This document shows, piece after piece, positions 1-8,537 of a DNA stretch of 64,000 bases. A program made the position numbers and the translations under genes. Each line of letters begins with the position of its first letter. Positions within the stretch are counted from its first letter, which is position 1. The notes under the pieces were generated by a model. It was not told the origin of the DNA and searched no databases. It saw only the letters and a list, made by a program, of their open reading frames with translations. Source of the DNA: Blastocatellia bacterium UBA7656 (GTDB lineage Bacteria > Acidobacteriota > Blastocatellia > UBA7656); assembly GCA_002483445.1 (NCBI GenBank), contig DLHY01000033.1:1-64000 (forward strand). The letters run 5' to 3'.

Positions 1-21
1 TTCTCCCATTCTCCCATTCTC
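1..21. repeat. Octamer tandem repeat (TTCTCCCA) inside the histidine kinase gene
   Basis: Two and a half copies of TTCTCCCA, read as GGGAGAAT in the gene's direction. They lie just after the N-box region, where histidine kinases normally have a variable loop, and encode E-N-G-R-M-G-E in frame. The same octamer family forms the array at 52957-53080. The array may continue beyond the window. Confidence 0.7.
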
Positions 22-2937
22 TTCGATAACGGAAGCGGTGACTGTCAGTACCACTTCGCCTTCGTGAGTGAATTTGATGGCGTTCGAGAGGAGGTTGACA
101 AGTATCTGGCGCAGTCGCGTTATGTCGCCGATTATCGCGCCAGGGGTGGCTTCATCGAGGATGTAGGCGAGATCAAGCCCTTTTTCCGCAGCGCGGACGG
201 AGACGAGATCGAGGGCCTCTTCTATGCAATCATCCAGCAGGAATGGAATCGCTTCGATATCCAATCGGCCCGATTCTATCTTCGAGAAATCCAGAATGTC
301 GTTGATGATCGTCAGCAGCGAGTCGCCGCTCGTTCGGACGATCTGAACGAATTCGGATTGCTCTTCCGATAGATCGGTCTCCAGCAGAAGCCCGGTCATT
401 CCGATGACCGCGTTCATGGGAGTTCGAATCTCGTGGCTCATATTGGCAAGAAACTCCGACTTGGCGCGAGTGGCTGCCTCGGCTGCTTCTTTCGCTTCCT
501 GCAACTGAGCTTCGGCGCGTCTACGCTCCGCGATTTCTATCTCCAGCTTTTCGGTGCGCTCTTCGACTCTGCGGCCAAGTTCCTGCTCGCGATTTCTCAA
601 TTGCCGTACTCTTATCCGGTGCGCGCCTACAATCGCCAGCCCCAGCCCCAGGGCGCAGAGCATATAAAACCACGGGGTCTGATAGAGGTGCGGCTTGAGA
701 TGGAAGGCAAGAGATGCCCCTGCTTCGTTCCATACGCCGTCGTTATTGCAGGCGATGACGCGAAAGCGATATTCGCCCGGAGGAAGCCCCGTGTAATAAG
801 CCACTCTTCTTGTGCCTGCGTCTACCCATTCCTGATCGTAGCCTTCCAGTTTGTATTTAAATATGACTTTCCTGGAATCGAGGAAGCTCAACGCCGTGTA
901 GTAAAACTCGAATTTCTCATTGCCGGGAGCAATCTTCATCTCTTCGCCGAGGGCGACCAGCTTGCCATCAGCCATCATCTCTTCGATCAGCACAAGGGGC
1001 GCGAGCGGATTGATCTTGATGTTGCCCGGATCGATTACGGCCACGCCTCCAATCGTCGGGAACCAGAGTTGGCCGCTCCGAGTCCTGCACCCGGCAGGAG
1101 AACCGCCATTGCACTCTTTGCTCCTCAGCCCGTCCGACGCGTCGTAGGATACACATCTTATCTTGCTGATTCTGCCCTGATCGAAATCATCCAGTTCTTT
1201 CTTGCTGACGCGGAATATCCCCTGGTTTGAAGTCATCCACAGGTTGCCTTTGAGGTCGTCTATTACAACGAACACCACGTCGTTGAACAGGCCCTGCTCG
1301 GTAGTGTATGAAGTGATTTTTCCATTCTTCAGTCTGTTGAGTCCTCCACCGTAGGTTCCCATCCAGACATTGCCTTCGCCATCTTCCATACTCATCAGAA
1401 TGAAATCCGTCGTTATCCCGTCGCTCCTGGTGTAGGCGGTGAATTTTCCATCGCGGAATATGCAAAGCCCGCCCTGAGTGGAGAGCCACAGGGAGCCATC
1501 CCTGCTTTCGCGGATGGATAAAACGCCGTTGCTGGGCAGCCCGTCTTTGACTGTATAAATGGTGAACTTTCCGTCCTTGAGGCGATTCAATCCTCCGCCA
1601 ATCGTTCCAATCCACAGGCTCCCATCGATGGATTCGCATATCCCTCTTACAACATCGCCCGAAAGCCCGTCTCTCGTAGTCCAGGATGTGACTCCCCCAT
1701 TGCGGAGAAGTTTGACTCCATCGCCTTCTATGCTGACCCAGATGCCGCCCTGCCTGCTTTCACATATCCCCCGGACAGCGCCTTTGGGAGTTCCTTTTGT
1801 CTTGAGCAGTGTGGTGAATACTCCGTCCTTGAACTGATCGATCTGTCCGATTCCGTTGCCCAGCACTATCGAGCCGTCGCTCAGTTGCACTATGGTACGG
1901 ATCATCTGGTCGGACAACCCTTCGCGGGTTGAGTAGGTTATGAACTTGCCGTCCCTGAGCCGGTTCAATCCGCCGCCCTGAATTCCAATCCACAGGCCGC
2001 CTTCCCTGCCTTCGTGAAGCGCAACCACGCTGCCGCGTGAGAGACCGTCATCAGAAGTCAGGTTTGTGAAAAGACCGCTCTGGAATCGGGTCAGCCCACC
2101 CTGCCCGCCGAACCACATATTACCATCGCTGTCTTCCAGTATCACATTCACCTGATCGTCGAACATTCCATCTTTGACTGTGTAACGATGCAATGCGCCG
2201 TCTTTCAGGCGATTGATTCCGCCGCCCCGCGTGCTGATCCATAGCGAGCCGTCGCTGCTCTCATAAATTGCCATCACGTTGTTGGCTGCAAGACCGTCGC
2301 TTTGGGTATAGGAAGAGAAACGTCCCTGATAAAACCTGCTCAACCCTCCCTCGCGGGCTATCCAGATGCTGCCATCCCGACCTTCGACTATCGAACGCCC
2401 GCTGACGCGAGCCAGACCGTCCTGCTCCCCGTAGACTGTAAAACTCCCTTCGCGCAGGCGCGTCACCGTTCCTCCGCGAGAGCTTATCCATAGACTCCCG
2501 TCCCGGCTCTCGCACAGGGCGAGGATGTAATCACCGCCCAGCCCGTCCTGAGTTGTATAGGTCGTGAACTTCCCGGCGCTGAAGTACGTCAGGCCTGCGG
2601 TGGTTCCGATCCACATCGTCCCATCACGGCCTGTGAGCAACACATCTACACGGTTGTGACGCAGCGCGGGTGTGTTCTTCCTGTTGAAGACGACGAACCG
2701 CGCGCCGTCAAAGCGAACCAGACCCTCTTCAGTGCCGAGCCAGATATAACCATCAGGAGTTTTAGTGATGGCATGAACGGATTCTTGCGGCAATCCCTCT
2801 TTGGTCTGCCATACATCGAGGCTGTGCTGCGATATGGCTTTCTTAGGATCAAGAGCGAGAGCGGCAGGAGCGAGCAGCAACGACAAAAAGTGCGCCGCGC
2901 AGAAAACAACAACGATTTTAGAAGTTTCTTTGCGCAT
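1..2937 (-). CDS. Beta-propeller (Reg_prop) sensor histidine kinase, 3' part outside window
   Basis: Open without a stop from an ATG at 2937 (preceded by AAGGGG) to the window edge, 979 codons visible. A signal peptide is followed by some fourteen blades carrying the repeated D-G-S-L-W-I-G type motif (Reg_prop), then a Y_Y_Y-type sandwich domain, one membrane helix and a short coiled coil. The kinase core has the H-box M-S-H-E-I-R-T-P, with the phosphorylated His at about residue 835, and the N-box N-L-L-S-N-A-I-K-F near 60-100. This is the periplasmic-propeller kinase architecture known from one- and two-component (including hybrid) systems that sense polymers or nutrients. Receiver or DNA-binding domains may follow beyond the edge. 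The last visible codons consist of an octamer repeat (see 1-21). The ligand cannot be told from sequence. Confidence 0.9.
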   Translation of the reverse strand, partial: MRKETSKIVVVFCAAHFLSLLLAPAALALDPKKAISQHSLDVWQTKEGLPQESVHAITKTPDGYIWLGTEEGLVRFDGARFVVFNRKNTPALRHNRVDVLLTGRDGTMWIGTTAGLTYFSAGKFTTYTTQDGLGGDYILALCESRDGSLWISSRGGTVTRLREGSFTVYGEQDGLARVSGRSIVEGRDGSIWIAREGGLSRFYQGRFSSYTQSDGLAANNVMAIYESSDGSLWISTRGGGINRLKDGALHRYTVKDGMFDDQVNVILEDSDGNMWFGGQGGLTRFQSGLFTNLTSDDGLSRGSVVALHEGREGGLWIGIQGGGLNRLRDGKFITYSTREGLSDQMIRTIVQLSDGSIVLGNGIGQIDQFKDGVFTTLLKTKGTPKGAVRGICESRQGGIWVSIEGDGVKLLRNGGVTSWTTRDGLSGDVVRGICESIDGSLWIGTIGGGLNRLKDGKFTIYTVKDGLPSNGVLSIRESRDGSLWLSTQGGLCIFRDGKFTAYTRSDGITTDFILMSMEDGEGNVWMGTYGGGLNRLKNGKITSYTTEQGLFNDVVFVVIDDLKGNLWMTSNQGIFRVSKKELDDFDQGRISKIRCVSYDASDGLRSKECNGGSPAGCRTRSGQLWFPTIGGVAVIDPGNIKINPLAPLVLIEEMMADGKLVALGEEMKIAPGNEKFEFYYTALSFLDSRKVIFKYKLEGYDQEWVDAGTRRVAYYTGLPPGEYRFRVIACNNDGVWNEAGASLAFHLKPHLYQTPWFYMLCALGLGLAIVGAHRIRVRQLRNREQELGRRVEERTEKLEIEIAERRRAEAQLQEAKEAAEAATRAKSEFLANMSHEIRTPMNAVIGMTGLLLETDLSEEQSEFVQIVRTSGDSLLTIINDILDFSKIESGRLDIEAIPFLLDDCIEEALDLVSVRAAEKGLDLAYILDEATPGAIIGDITRLRQILVNLLSNAIKFTHEGEVVLTVTASVIEENGRMGE

Positions 2938-3605
2938 TATCCCCTTGCCTGAAAGGAGGCAACAGCTATGCCGCGAAGTGAAGATGTCGCGTTGCCTGAA
3001 TTTGAGGGTGAATACAGACGGCGCGGCCGCCTGTTTGAAGCGCGAGTGTAGAGTTATTCCCCCTGGAGTGAGACAACCCGCAGGGGCGAAACGCCACTGC
3101 TCAGATACGATCTGTCGCGAACCGCCACAATCGTTCGGCGCAAACGGACTGGTTGTCGTCACCCTGTTGGGTAATGGCAATCAGATATGTCAGGCGAAGT
3201 CTGAATCTGCGAGCAATCCCGATTGCAGGCGCTGACTCCTGCCTTTGCCCCTGGACGCTACAAGGCTTGCGCTTCAGGCATGTGGATTTATGCCCGCTCT
3301 TGTCGAGGCTCATCCTCAGAGTTTGATCTCATCGTGGACTGAAAGCGATTGCGAAGGTTGATCTTCTTCGCCTCTGAGAAGAGAAGTCCGCAAGGGGAAC
3401 GCTGATTGCAGAAAGGCGAGGTGTGCTGACCGGAAAGAGCGTGGGGGGCTTCACTAAGGAGCGCTTGAGGACTCTTTGAATCGCTGTCCGGCTTGCCGCG
3501 GAGGGGATGGCAGGCGGGCGAATCGCTTCAGCCTTCGACGCTTGCAGGAGAAGAAGTCGCCACTTCTTCTTAAACCAAGTCGAGGGCTGAACCGGTCAGG
3601 CGCGA
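2938..3605. other. 668-base gap with no recognisable gene
   Basis: This stretch separates the end of the M15-like gene (minus strand) from the start of the histidine kinase gene (minus strand). Short open frames on both strands have no coding character. A perfect 9-bp hairpin (AGAAGAAGT, loop CGCC) lies at 3549-3570 but has no T-run. The kinase promoter should lie in its left part, but I could not assign it. A structured RNA cannot be excluded. Confidence 0.5.
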
Positions 3606-4346
3606 CTACAGATCAGGCACCCAGAAATCATAATCGCGCCCTTTGTAGGGGCGCGCGATTTTTTTGAGTCCGAGTTCGGACAAATCTTTTTCCTTATATC
3701 CGAGATATGTGAAATGCGGGAAGTCGCTGGCAACCGTGCGATGCCAGCCGAAACTCGCAAGCATTCCTTCAACCTCAGGGTCTTCGAACTCCGAGACATC
3801 GAATGCGAGCAGGGCGAGATGTTGAGACGCGCCCGGAGCGGCGACCGAATAAAGAATCGATTTGTCGAAGAAGGTTCCGAAAAAAGTTCGCCCCTCGTCT
3901 TCGAGCGCGAGTATGACCGATACCTGATCGGCGGGCGAAAGCGCGACTATTTCCTGAGCGCGACTTGCCGTGATTCGTCCTTCCTTCTGCCAGTGATCGA
4001 GGCCGCGAGTGACATTGCGAGTCCACAATCTCACCGTGTCCTGATAAGACCTGCGCCCCGCATCCTCGGCTCGCGCGGTGATCGAGCCGCCCGCCCTTTT
4101 CATCTCCGCCGCTGCCGCGAGCAATGCTTCCATCGCTTCTCGCTGCAACTCCATGAGGTGATCCCCCAGCATCGCGCTTCGCGTTGTGAGCGATGATTGA
4201 AACCTTTCAACCTCTGTGGAATCCCGAAAGATGATCTCAGGCGGCGGCTCGGCGCGCGTCAGAAAAATCGCGCCGTATTCTGAAAATAGTCGCGACTCGA
4301 CCGCAGATGAAATAGTCGATGCTATCCTCCTGAAAGCCTCGCTCAT
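3606..4346 (-). CDS. Peptidase M15-like protein (D,D-carboxypeptidase fold), divergent
   Basis: 246 aa, no signal peptide. The C-terminal third carries the layout of zinc D-Ala-D-Ala peptidases: S174-x-H176, then A-F-D183, then P-H211-F-T-Y, giving the H...D...H ligand order of the M15/VanY family. The acidic residue expected just before the last His is an Asp (D208) instead of the usual Glu. The N-terminal 130 residues are helical and unassigned. Family members cleave peptidoglycan stem peptides or related D-amino-acid bonds. Without an export signal the location is open. It stands alone on the minus strand. Confidence 0.55.
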   Translation of the reverse strand: MSEAFRRIASTISSAVESRLFSEYGAIFLTRAEPPPEIIFRDSTEVERFQSSLTTRSAMLGDHLMELQREAMEALLAAAAEMKRAGGSITARAEDAGRRSYQDTVRLWTRNVTRGLDHWQKEGRITASRAQEIVALSPADQVSVILALEDEGRTFFGTFFDKSILYSVAAPGASQHLALLAFDVSEFEDPEVEGMLASFGWHRTVASDFPHFTYLGYKEKDLSELGLKKIARPYKGRDYDFWVPDL

Positions 4347-4547
4347 AAGTGATGTCAGGTTAGCATTTCGTCCGAGGCGTTTTCAAACCCTGAAACTGTA
4401 GTCGTTCGGAGCGCAAACCAGCTTTTTCATAAGCGCCCAAACCGGATTTCAAAAAATCGGCATAGTCTTTTCCCTCACTATGCCGTCACTGAGCGCGCTA
4501 ATTTCCTGACCTCCGGTTTAGCCTCGAATGAACGCCTCGGATGTGAA

Positions 4548-4979
4548 CTATTGACGCATCGGCAGTGGGGGTATTGGGCAGACGCTGTTATCGGGCTTGT
4601 TACTGGAAGCCTTCACCATGCTCTCTATTTCATCTGCTATCTGGTCATTATCACAGCGTTTCCCCAGCATCTCTTTCAACTTGCTGAGTATATCTGATAT
4701 GTCACCGGGTATCTGAGTGGCGGCCATTATGCGGCCATTTACTTCCAGTTTGAGTGCAGGCACATCAACGCTTTTGAAACCTTTCGGGAACTCGCTTCGT
4801 CGAGCATTCCGATCCCAGGGCGGAGATAATATCTGAACCCTCCAGTGTTTGGACTGTTCGCCGCGGTTGAGACCGGACATGATGTAAATTTCAGCTATTT
4901 TGTTCTTAACCAAAGCGCAGTCTGTGCAGAATGCGTGTTGAACGAGCGTAAGTACGTATTCTGATGTGTGTTGGGCCAT
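4548..4979 (-). CDS. Small protein with CxxC, possible thioredoxin fold
   Basis: 143 aa starting at an ATG with AAGGA six bases upstream. C18-x2-C21 follows a first beta-strand-like segment (Y-V-L-T-L-V-Q-H-A-F), and a V-P74-A-L-K-L-E-V-N-G-R segment further on resembles the cis-Pro strand and loop of thioredoxin-like proteins. That suggests a redox or metal-binding thioredoxin-fold protein. The C-terminal tail holds one more Cys-Pro. It is not assigned to a named family. A repeat-rich 540-base stretch follows upstream. Confidence 0.5.
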   Translation of the reverse strand: MAQHTSEYVLTLVQHAFCTDCALVKNKIAEIYIMSGLNRGEQSKHWRVQILSPPWDRNARRSEFPKGFKSVDVPALKLEVNGRIMAATQIPGDISDILSKLKEMLGKRCDNDQIADEIESMVKASSNKPDNSVCPIPPLPMRQ

Positions 4980-5075
4980 TGTGCATCCTTGAGGGGAAAT
5001 TCGATTCAGAGGGGCAAATCTGAAGGCAAATTATACAACCCTGAAAAAGTCTGTCAATAATTCTCTTGATGCGAC

Positions 5076-5226
5076 CAGGGCTGTTGCAAAGTAGCTCGAC
5101 AACGAAAAAATCTGACTGACCTGGGAGCGCACACCAGCGTGCAAGGCTTTAGGATTCGCTTAATCCCCGAATGCGCAAGACCAGCAGGCAAGATGCCTGC
5201 GCTCCCAGGACTTTGCAACAGCCCTG
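5076..5226. mobile_element. MITE-like element with 17-bp terminal inverted repeats
   Basis: Perfect terminal inverted repeats CAGGGCTGTTGCAAAGT lie at 5076-5092 and, inverted, at 5210-5226. An inner inverted repeat CCTGGGAGCGCA is at 5120-5131/5198-5209. The direct repeat TTGATGCG occurs at 5227-5234, touching the right end, and at 5066-5073, two bases from the left end. The ends resemble those of the IS6 family (CTGTTGCAAA core, 8-bp target duplication). No transposase fits in 151 bases, so it is a non-autonomous element. Confidence 0.7.
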
Positions 5227-5237
5227 TTGATGCGGCG

Positions 5238-5332
5238 GTAATCGCTCAGTTATGGGAGGAGAAAGTACGACAGGCTGCCCGACCGTCGTAGAAACCTCAA
5301 CGCCATCAACAGGCTGGCCGACGGTTGTGCCT
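5238..5332 (+). repeat. Dispersed repeat, family C, copy 1
   Basis: About 95 bases beginning GTAATCGCTCAGTTATGGGA and ending near GGTTGTGCCT. The reverse complement of 11096-11189 matches it along nearly its whole length. It contains an imperfect inverted pair around CAGGCTG. It lies between the MITE and ispH and has no coding character. Confidence 0.8.
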
Positions 5333-5524
5333 GGAGGCATTACATGCGGCGAATGACCGATGCGAGTCGGGCTTCTTATCCGGCATACTGCCCGGATGCG
5401 GTCGGTGTGGGAGCCGCCATCCGACTTGCGATCCGAGTCAGGGGCGGCTCATTCTTTTCCGGAAAAGAGTTTTCAATCCCGACGTTGCAATGCATCATGG
5501 CGATTGATACACTCCCAGTTGAAA

Positions 5525-6727
5525 ATGAGCGCGACTATCGATCCAAGAAGCAATGTCGTCAGAAAGGGCTTCGGACTCAAAAGCGAAATCCGCGAAGTCC
5601 TGAGCCTCGATTATCACAGCGATATCGTCGAGAGAATCAAAAGCCAGGGACACACGCTCTCTGTAGGAAGATTCACTTTTCGACTGGCCGAAGAATTCGG
5701 CTTCTGCTACGGAGTGGACTTCGCCCTCAATCTCGCTTATGAGACTCGAAGGAAATTTCCCGACAAACGAATCTTTCTGACAAACGAAATCATTCACAAC
5801 CCGCGCGTCAACACGCGACTCAGCGAGATGGGCATAGAGTTCATCGACTGCTCGGCGACGAACCCCACTCTCTTCGAAGAAGTCACGGCATCGGACATAG
5901 TGATGATCCCGGCCTTCGGCGCTGAGGTCGACGTGTACCGTCGCCTTCAGGAGAAAGGATGCATGGTCGTCGACACGACCTGCGGTTCGGTCATAGCCGT
6001 ATGGAAGCGCGTCGAGCGATATGCCTCAGACGGCTTCACCGCGATCATCCACGGCAAGCACGCGCACGAAGAGACGCGCGCCACAAGCTCTCAAACCGAA
6101 AAGTATGAAAACGGCAAATATCTTATAGTCCTTGACCGCGAGGAAGCCGAATATGTCTGCCGCTACATAGTCGAGGGCGGCGACCGCGATGAGTTCCTGA
6201 AAAAATTTTCGGACGCCTGCTCGCCTGCCTTCGATCCCGATTGCGATCTTCAAAGAGTCGGCCTCGCCAATCAGACCACGATGTTGAGCAGCGAGTCGCT
6301 CGAAATCGCCGAGATGTTCCGCGAGGCCATCGAAAAGAAACACGGCCACGAGTCGCCTGAAGCGAGATTCCGTCACTTCGACACGATATGCACTGCGACG
6401 CAGGATCGTCAGGACGCCGTAAACAAACTCGTTCGCCAGGACCTCGATCTGATGATAGTCATCGGCGGTTACAACAGCAGCAACACGACTCATCTTCTGG
6501 AAATTTCCGTCCAGCACAAGCCCGCCTATCACATCTCGGACGCGGGCTGTATTTTATCGGCGACCACGATAAGACATAAGCTGATGGGACAAAAGGAAGA
6601 GACCGTAACGGAAAACTGGTTGCCCACGGGCGAAGTGAGAATAGGCATCACCGCCGGAGCCTCGACGCCGGATCGCCTCATCGGAGAAGTCATCGACCGA
6701 ATCGTCCAATGCTGCGGCGCGTCCTAA
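5525..6727 (+). CDS. ispH: 4-hydroxy-3-methylbut-2-enyl diphosphate reductase (IspH)
   Basis: 400 aa from the ATG at 5525. The frame is open further upstream but the homologous part starts here. IspH performs the last step of the MEP pathway, reducing HMBPP to IPP and DMAPP with a [4Fe-4S] cluster. The three cluster cysteines are visible as F-G-F-C61-Y-G, T-T-C153-G-S and T-I-C289-T-A-T-Q-D-R-Q, with active-site histidines in E-I-I-H91-N and G-K-H-A-H-E-E. The length and the extended N-terminus match the cyanobacterial/plant-like long type, not the roughly 315-residue E. coli form. No good ribosome-binding site is seen. It converges with thiO, seven bases away. Confidence 0.95.
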   Translation: MSATIDPRSNVVRKGFGLKSEIREVLSLDYHSDIVERIKSQGHTLSVGRFTFRLAEEFGFCYGVDFALNLAYETRRKFPDKRIFLTNEIIHNPRVNTRLSEMGIEFIDCSATNPTLFEEVTASDIVMIPAFGAEVDVYRRLQEKGCMVVDTTCGSVIAVWKRVERYASDGFTAIIHGKHAHEETRATSSQTEKYENGKYLIVLDREEAEYVCRYIVEGGDRDEFLKKFSDACSPAFDPDCDLQRVGLANQTTMLSSESLEIAEMFREAIEKKHGHESPEARFRHFDTICTATQDRQDAVNKLVRQDLDLMIVIGGYNSSNTTHLLEISVQHKPAYHISDAGCILSATTIRHKLMGQKEETVTENWLPTGEVRIGITAGASTPDRLIGEVIDRIVQCCGAS

Positions 6728-6734
6728 ATGTTTT

Positions 6735-7868
6735 TCAATCCCTCGCCTGAGATTGCGCGAATCCTTCCTTGAACCTTCCCACTCCGAATGCGAGAGTTTC
6801 TGTCGGCGCTCGACGCCTGAGAACAAGTTCTGAAATCAACTCAGCGGTCAGGGGCGCAAGCAGTATCCCGTTTCTGAAATGGCCCGTCGCAAGCAGCAGA
6901 TTATCGATTCCGCTCTCTCCTATGATCGGCAGATGATCCTCGGTGTCGGGTCTCAGCCCGCACCACGTTTCAACAATCTCGAAACCGGCAAGATCGGGCG
7001 CTAACTCAATCGCGGCTTCAAGCAGAGAATTGATTCCCTGCGCCGTGATCGCTTTGTGAAATCCCGCGTACTCGACCGTCGCGCCAATGAGAATTCGCCC
7101 GTCCCTTCGAGGTATCACATAACATCGCTTCGAATGAAGCACGCGCGTCATCGGCACGCGGTCGCCTCTGAGGGCGATCATCTGACCGCGAGCGGGAATT
7201 ATATTCACCTGCGGCAAAAAATTTTCAAGCAAGCGGCCCGACCACGAACCCGCAGCTACTATCACCGCGCCCGATTCCATCCGTTCGCCTTCGCATATCA
7301 CACCCGTTGCCCGGTTGTCGCCGACAGTGATCGATGAAGCTTCTCTGCCTTCGATGACCGTCACTCCTGCGCGGCGAACGGCGACCGAGAGCGCGTCCAT
7401 GAGCAAGCGATTTTCAATCTGATGGTCTCCGGGTATGAAGACTCCGCCTGCGATTGAATCCCTCACCGAAGGCTCAAGCTTTTTCAATTCATCAACGGTC
7501 AGGCGTTCGAGACTGAGACCGGCTCCCTTCTGCCAGTCAGTCCACAGACGCGATTCTTCCTCATCGTTTTCATCGAGAGCGACGAATATGGTTCCCTCAT
7601 CTCGATACTCGGAGTCTATCCCTGAAAGCTCTTTTACGCGGGCGGCGAAGTCCGAGTACATCGAACGGCTGCGAAGGCAGAGGTCGAAGTATGCGCCCGG
7701 CTCAAGCTTTTCCGTCTGAGGGCAAAGCATCCCTGCCGCAGCGCGTGAGGCTTCGCATCCGATCTTTCCGCGCTCGATTATTGCGACGCTCAAGCCTTCG
7801 CTGGCGAGCCTCAGCGCGATGGAGCAGCCGATTATTCCGCCTCCGATGATGATCGCGTCTTTGTTCAT
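6735..7868 (-). CDS. thiO: Glycine oxidase / FAD-dependent amino acid oxidase (ThiO-like)
   Basis: 377 aa from the ATG at 7868 (M-N-K-D-A-I-I-I-G-G-G). The N-terminal dinucleotide-binding motif G-G-G-I-I-G (residues 9-14) and the C-terminal motif T-G-H-F-R-N-G-I-L-L-A-P place it in the DAO family. The pattern R-P-x-T-E-D-H-L-P-I-I-G is typical of ThiO, which oxidises glycine to an imine for the thiazole of thiamine. No thiamine genes are adjacent, so another amine substrate is possible. It is divergent from the merR gene with 92 bases between the starts. Confidence 0.85.
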   Translation of the reverse strand: MNKDAIIIGGGIIGCSIALRLASEGLSVAIIERGKIGCEASRAAAGMLCPQTEKLEPGAYFDLCLRSRSMYSDFAARVKELSGIDSEYRDEGTIFVALDENDEEESRLWTDWQKGAGLSLERLTVDELKKLEPSVRDSIAGGVFIPGDHQIENRLLMDALSVAVRRAGVTVIEGREASSITVGDNRATGVICEGERMESGAVIVAAGSWSGRLLENFLPQVNIIPARGQMIALRGDRVPMTRVLHSKRCYVIPRRDGRILIGATVEYAGFHKAITAQGINSLLEAAIELAPDLAGFEIVETWCGLRPDTEDHLPIIGESGIDNLLLATGHFRNGILLAPLTAELISELVLRRRAPTETLAFGVGRFKEGFAQSQARD

Positions 7869-7922
7869 AGAGCAAATCCTAACACCCGAAATAAAAAAAC
7901 CGCGAGCCTCCGAAAATATCTC

Positions 7923-7954
7923 TTGACTCTGTAGGCGACTACAGGGTTTAGAAT
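7923..7954 (+). promoter_or_regulatory. MerR-type promoter and operator
   Basis: A -35 box TTGACT (7923-7928) and a -10 box TAGAAT (7949-7954) are separated by 20 bases, the long spacing typical of MerR-regulated promoters. The spacer holds the dyad CTGTAG-GCGA-CTACAG (7929-7944), matching operators of the metal-responsive MerR family. The merR ATG begins six bases after the -10, so the protein probably controls its own gene and the ATPase. Confidence 0.85.
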
Positions 7955-7960
7955 GCTGGT

Positions 7961-8437
7961 ATGAAGAAAGCGATGATTGAGTATGAAGCAAGCGCCGCGA
8001 TGCTGAAAATAGGCGAAGTATCGCGACTCTCCGGCATAGGCATCGAAGCCCTGCGCTTTTATGAAAGGCAGGGGTTGCTGGGTCAGCCGACGCGAACCGT
8101 TAGCGGCTATCGGTTGTATGCGAAGGATGTGCTTGAGCGGCTCGAATTCATAAAGCGCGCTCAGGTGTTGGGATTTTCGCTCGCCGAAATCGCGCAGATA
8201 ATAGCCGAAAAGCAGGCGGGCCAGAGTCCCTGTAGTCACGTGCGCGAAATCGTGCGTCAGCGGCTCAAAGAAACCGAGGAGCGAATAAAAGAAATGCGCC
8301 GCCACCAGCGCACGCTTGCAGCGGCGCTCGAAGAATGGGACGAGGCGGGAGATCGCCCCGGCCACGTCTGCGGGCTTATCGAAAGCGCGACTGTAAATCA
8401 CATAGCGCCCAGGCGGCAGAAACTCAGGAGGCGATGA
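7961..8437 (+). CDS. MerR-family metal-responsive transcription regulator
   Basis: 158 aa. The canonical MerR helix-turn-helix start M-L-K-I-G-E-V-S-R-L-S-G is at residue 14, so the true start may be 7973 or 8000 instead of 7961. The ATG at 7961 would give an almost leaderless mRNA from the promoter just upstream. A long dimerisation helix follows. C91 (S-P-C-S-H-V) and C137 (H-V-C-G-L) are the only cysteines and the likely metal ligands, placed as in ZntR/MerR-like proteins. It likely activates itself and the downstream ATPase on metal stress. Cu, Zn, Cd and Pb cannot be told apart from sequence. Confidence 0.88.
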   Translation: MKKAMIEYEASAAMLKIGEVSRLSGIGIEALRFYERQGLLGQPTRTVSGYRLYAKDVLERLEFIKRAQVLGFSLAEIAQIIAEKQAGQSPCSHVREIVRQRLKETEERIKEMRRHQRTLAAALEEWDEAGDRPGHVCGLIESATVNHIAPRRQKLRRR

Positions 8438-8438
8438 C

Positions 8439-8535
8439 GTAGAGCCACCTGTCAGATTGCGCTTTGCCGCGAAGTGTCAAGATCGGGGGCCGCGCAAGCT
8501 AACAGCTTGCGCCACTTTTTCTGAAGAGGGAAAAA
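8439..8535 (+). repeat. Palindromic repeat, family B, copy 1, between merR and copA
   Basis: Contains TGTCAGATTGCGC (first hairpin decayed) and a perfect hairpin GCGCAAGCT-AAC-AGCTTGCGC (8492-8512). A second copy lies at 15666-15739. The element is flanked by a direct repeat CGATGAC (8432-8438 and 8536-8542), which overlaps the merR stop codon on one side and the copA start codon on the other. Confidence 0.75.
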
Positions 8536-8537
8536 CG

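Noticed and set aside
433..1230. 265-codon plus-strand frame
   Set aside because: Antisense to the histidine kinase and Y_Y_Y region, whose motifs read well on the minus strand.
1187..2912. Possible frameshifts breaking the kinase gene, since several short minus-strand frames appear in other phases
   Set aside because: The phase starting at 2937 is open all the way to base 1; the short frames are shadows of the repeated propeller blades.
3318..3327. AGAGTTTGAT, like the start of 16S rRNA
   Set aside because: The following bases do not continue the 16S sequence; chance match.
5149..5340. 63-codon minus-strand frame
   Set aside because: It runs across the MITE-like element and the dispersed repeat and is explained by them.
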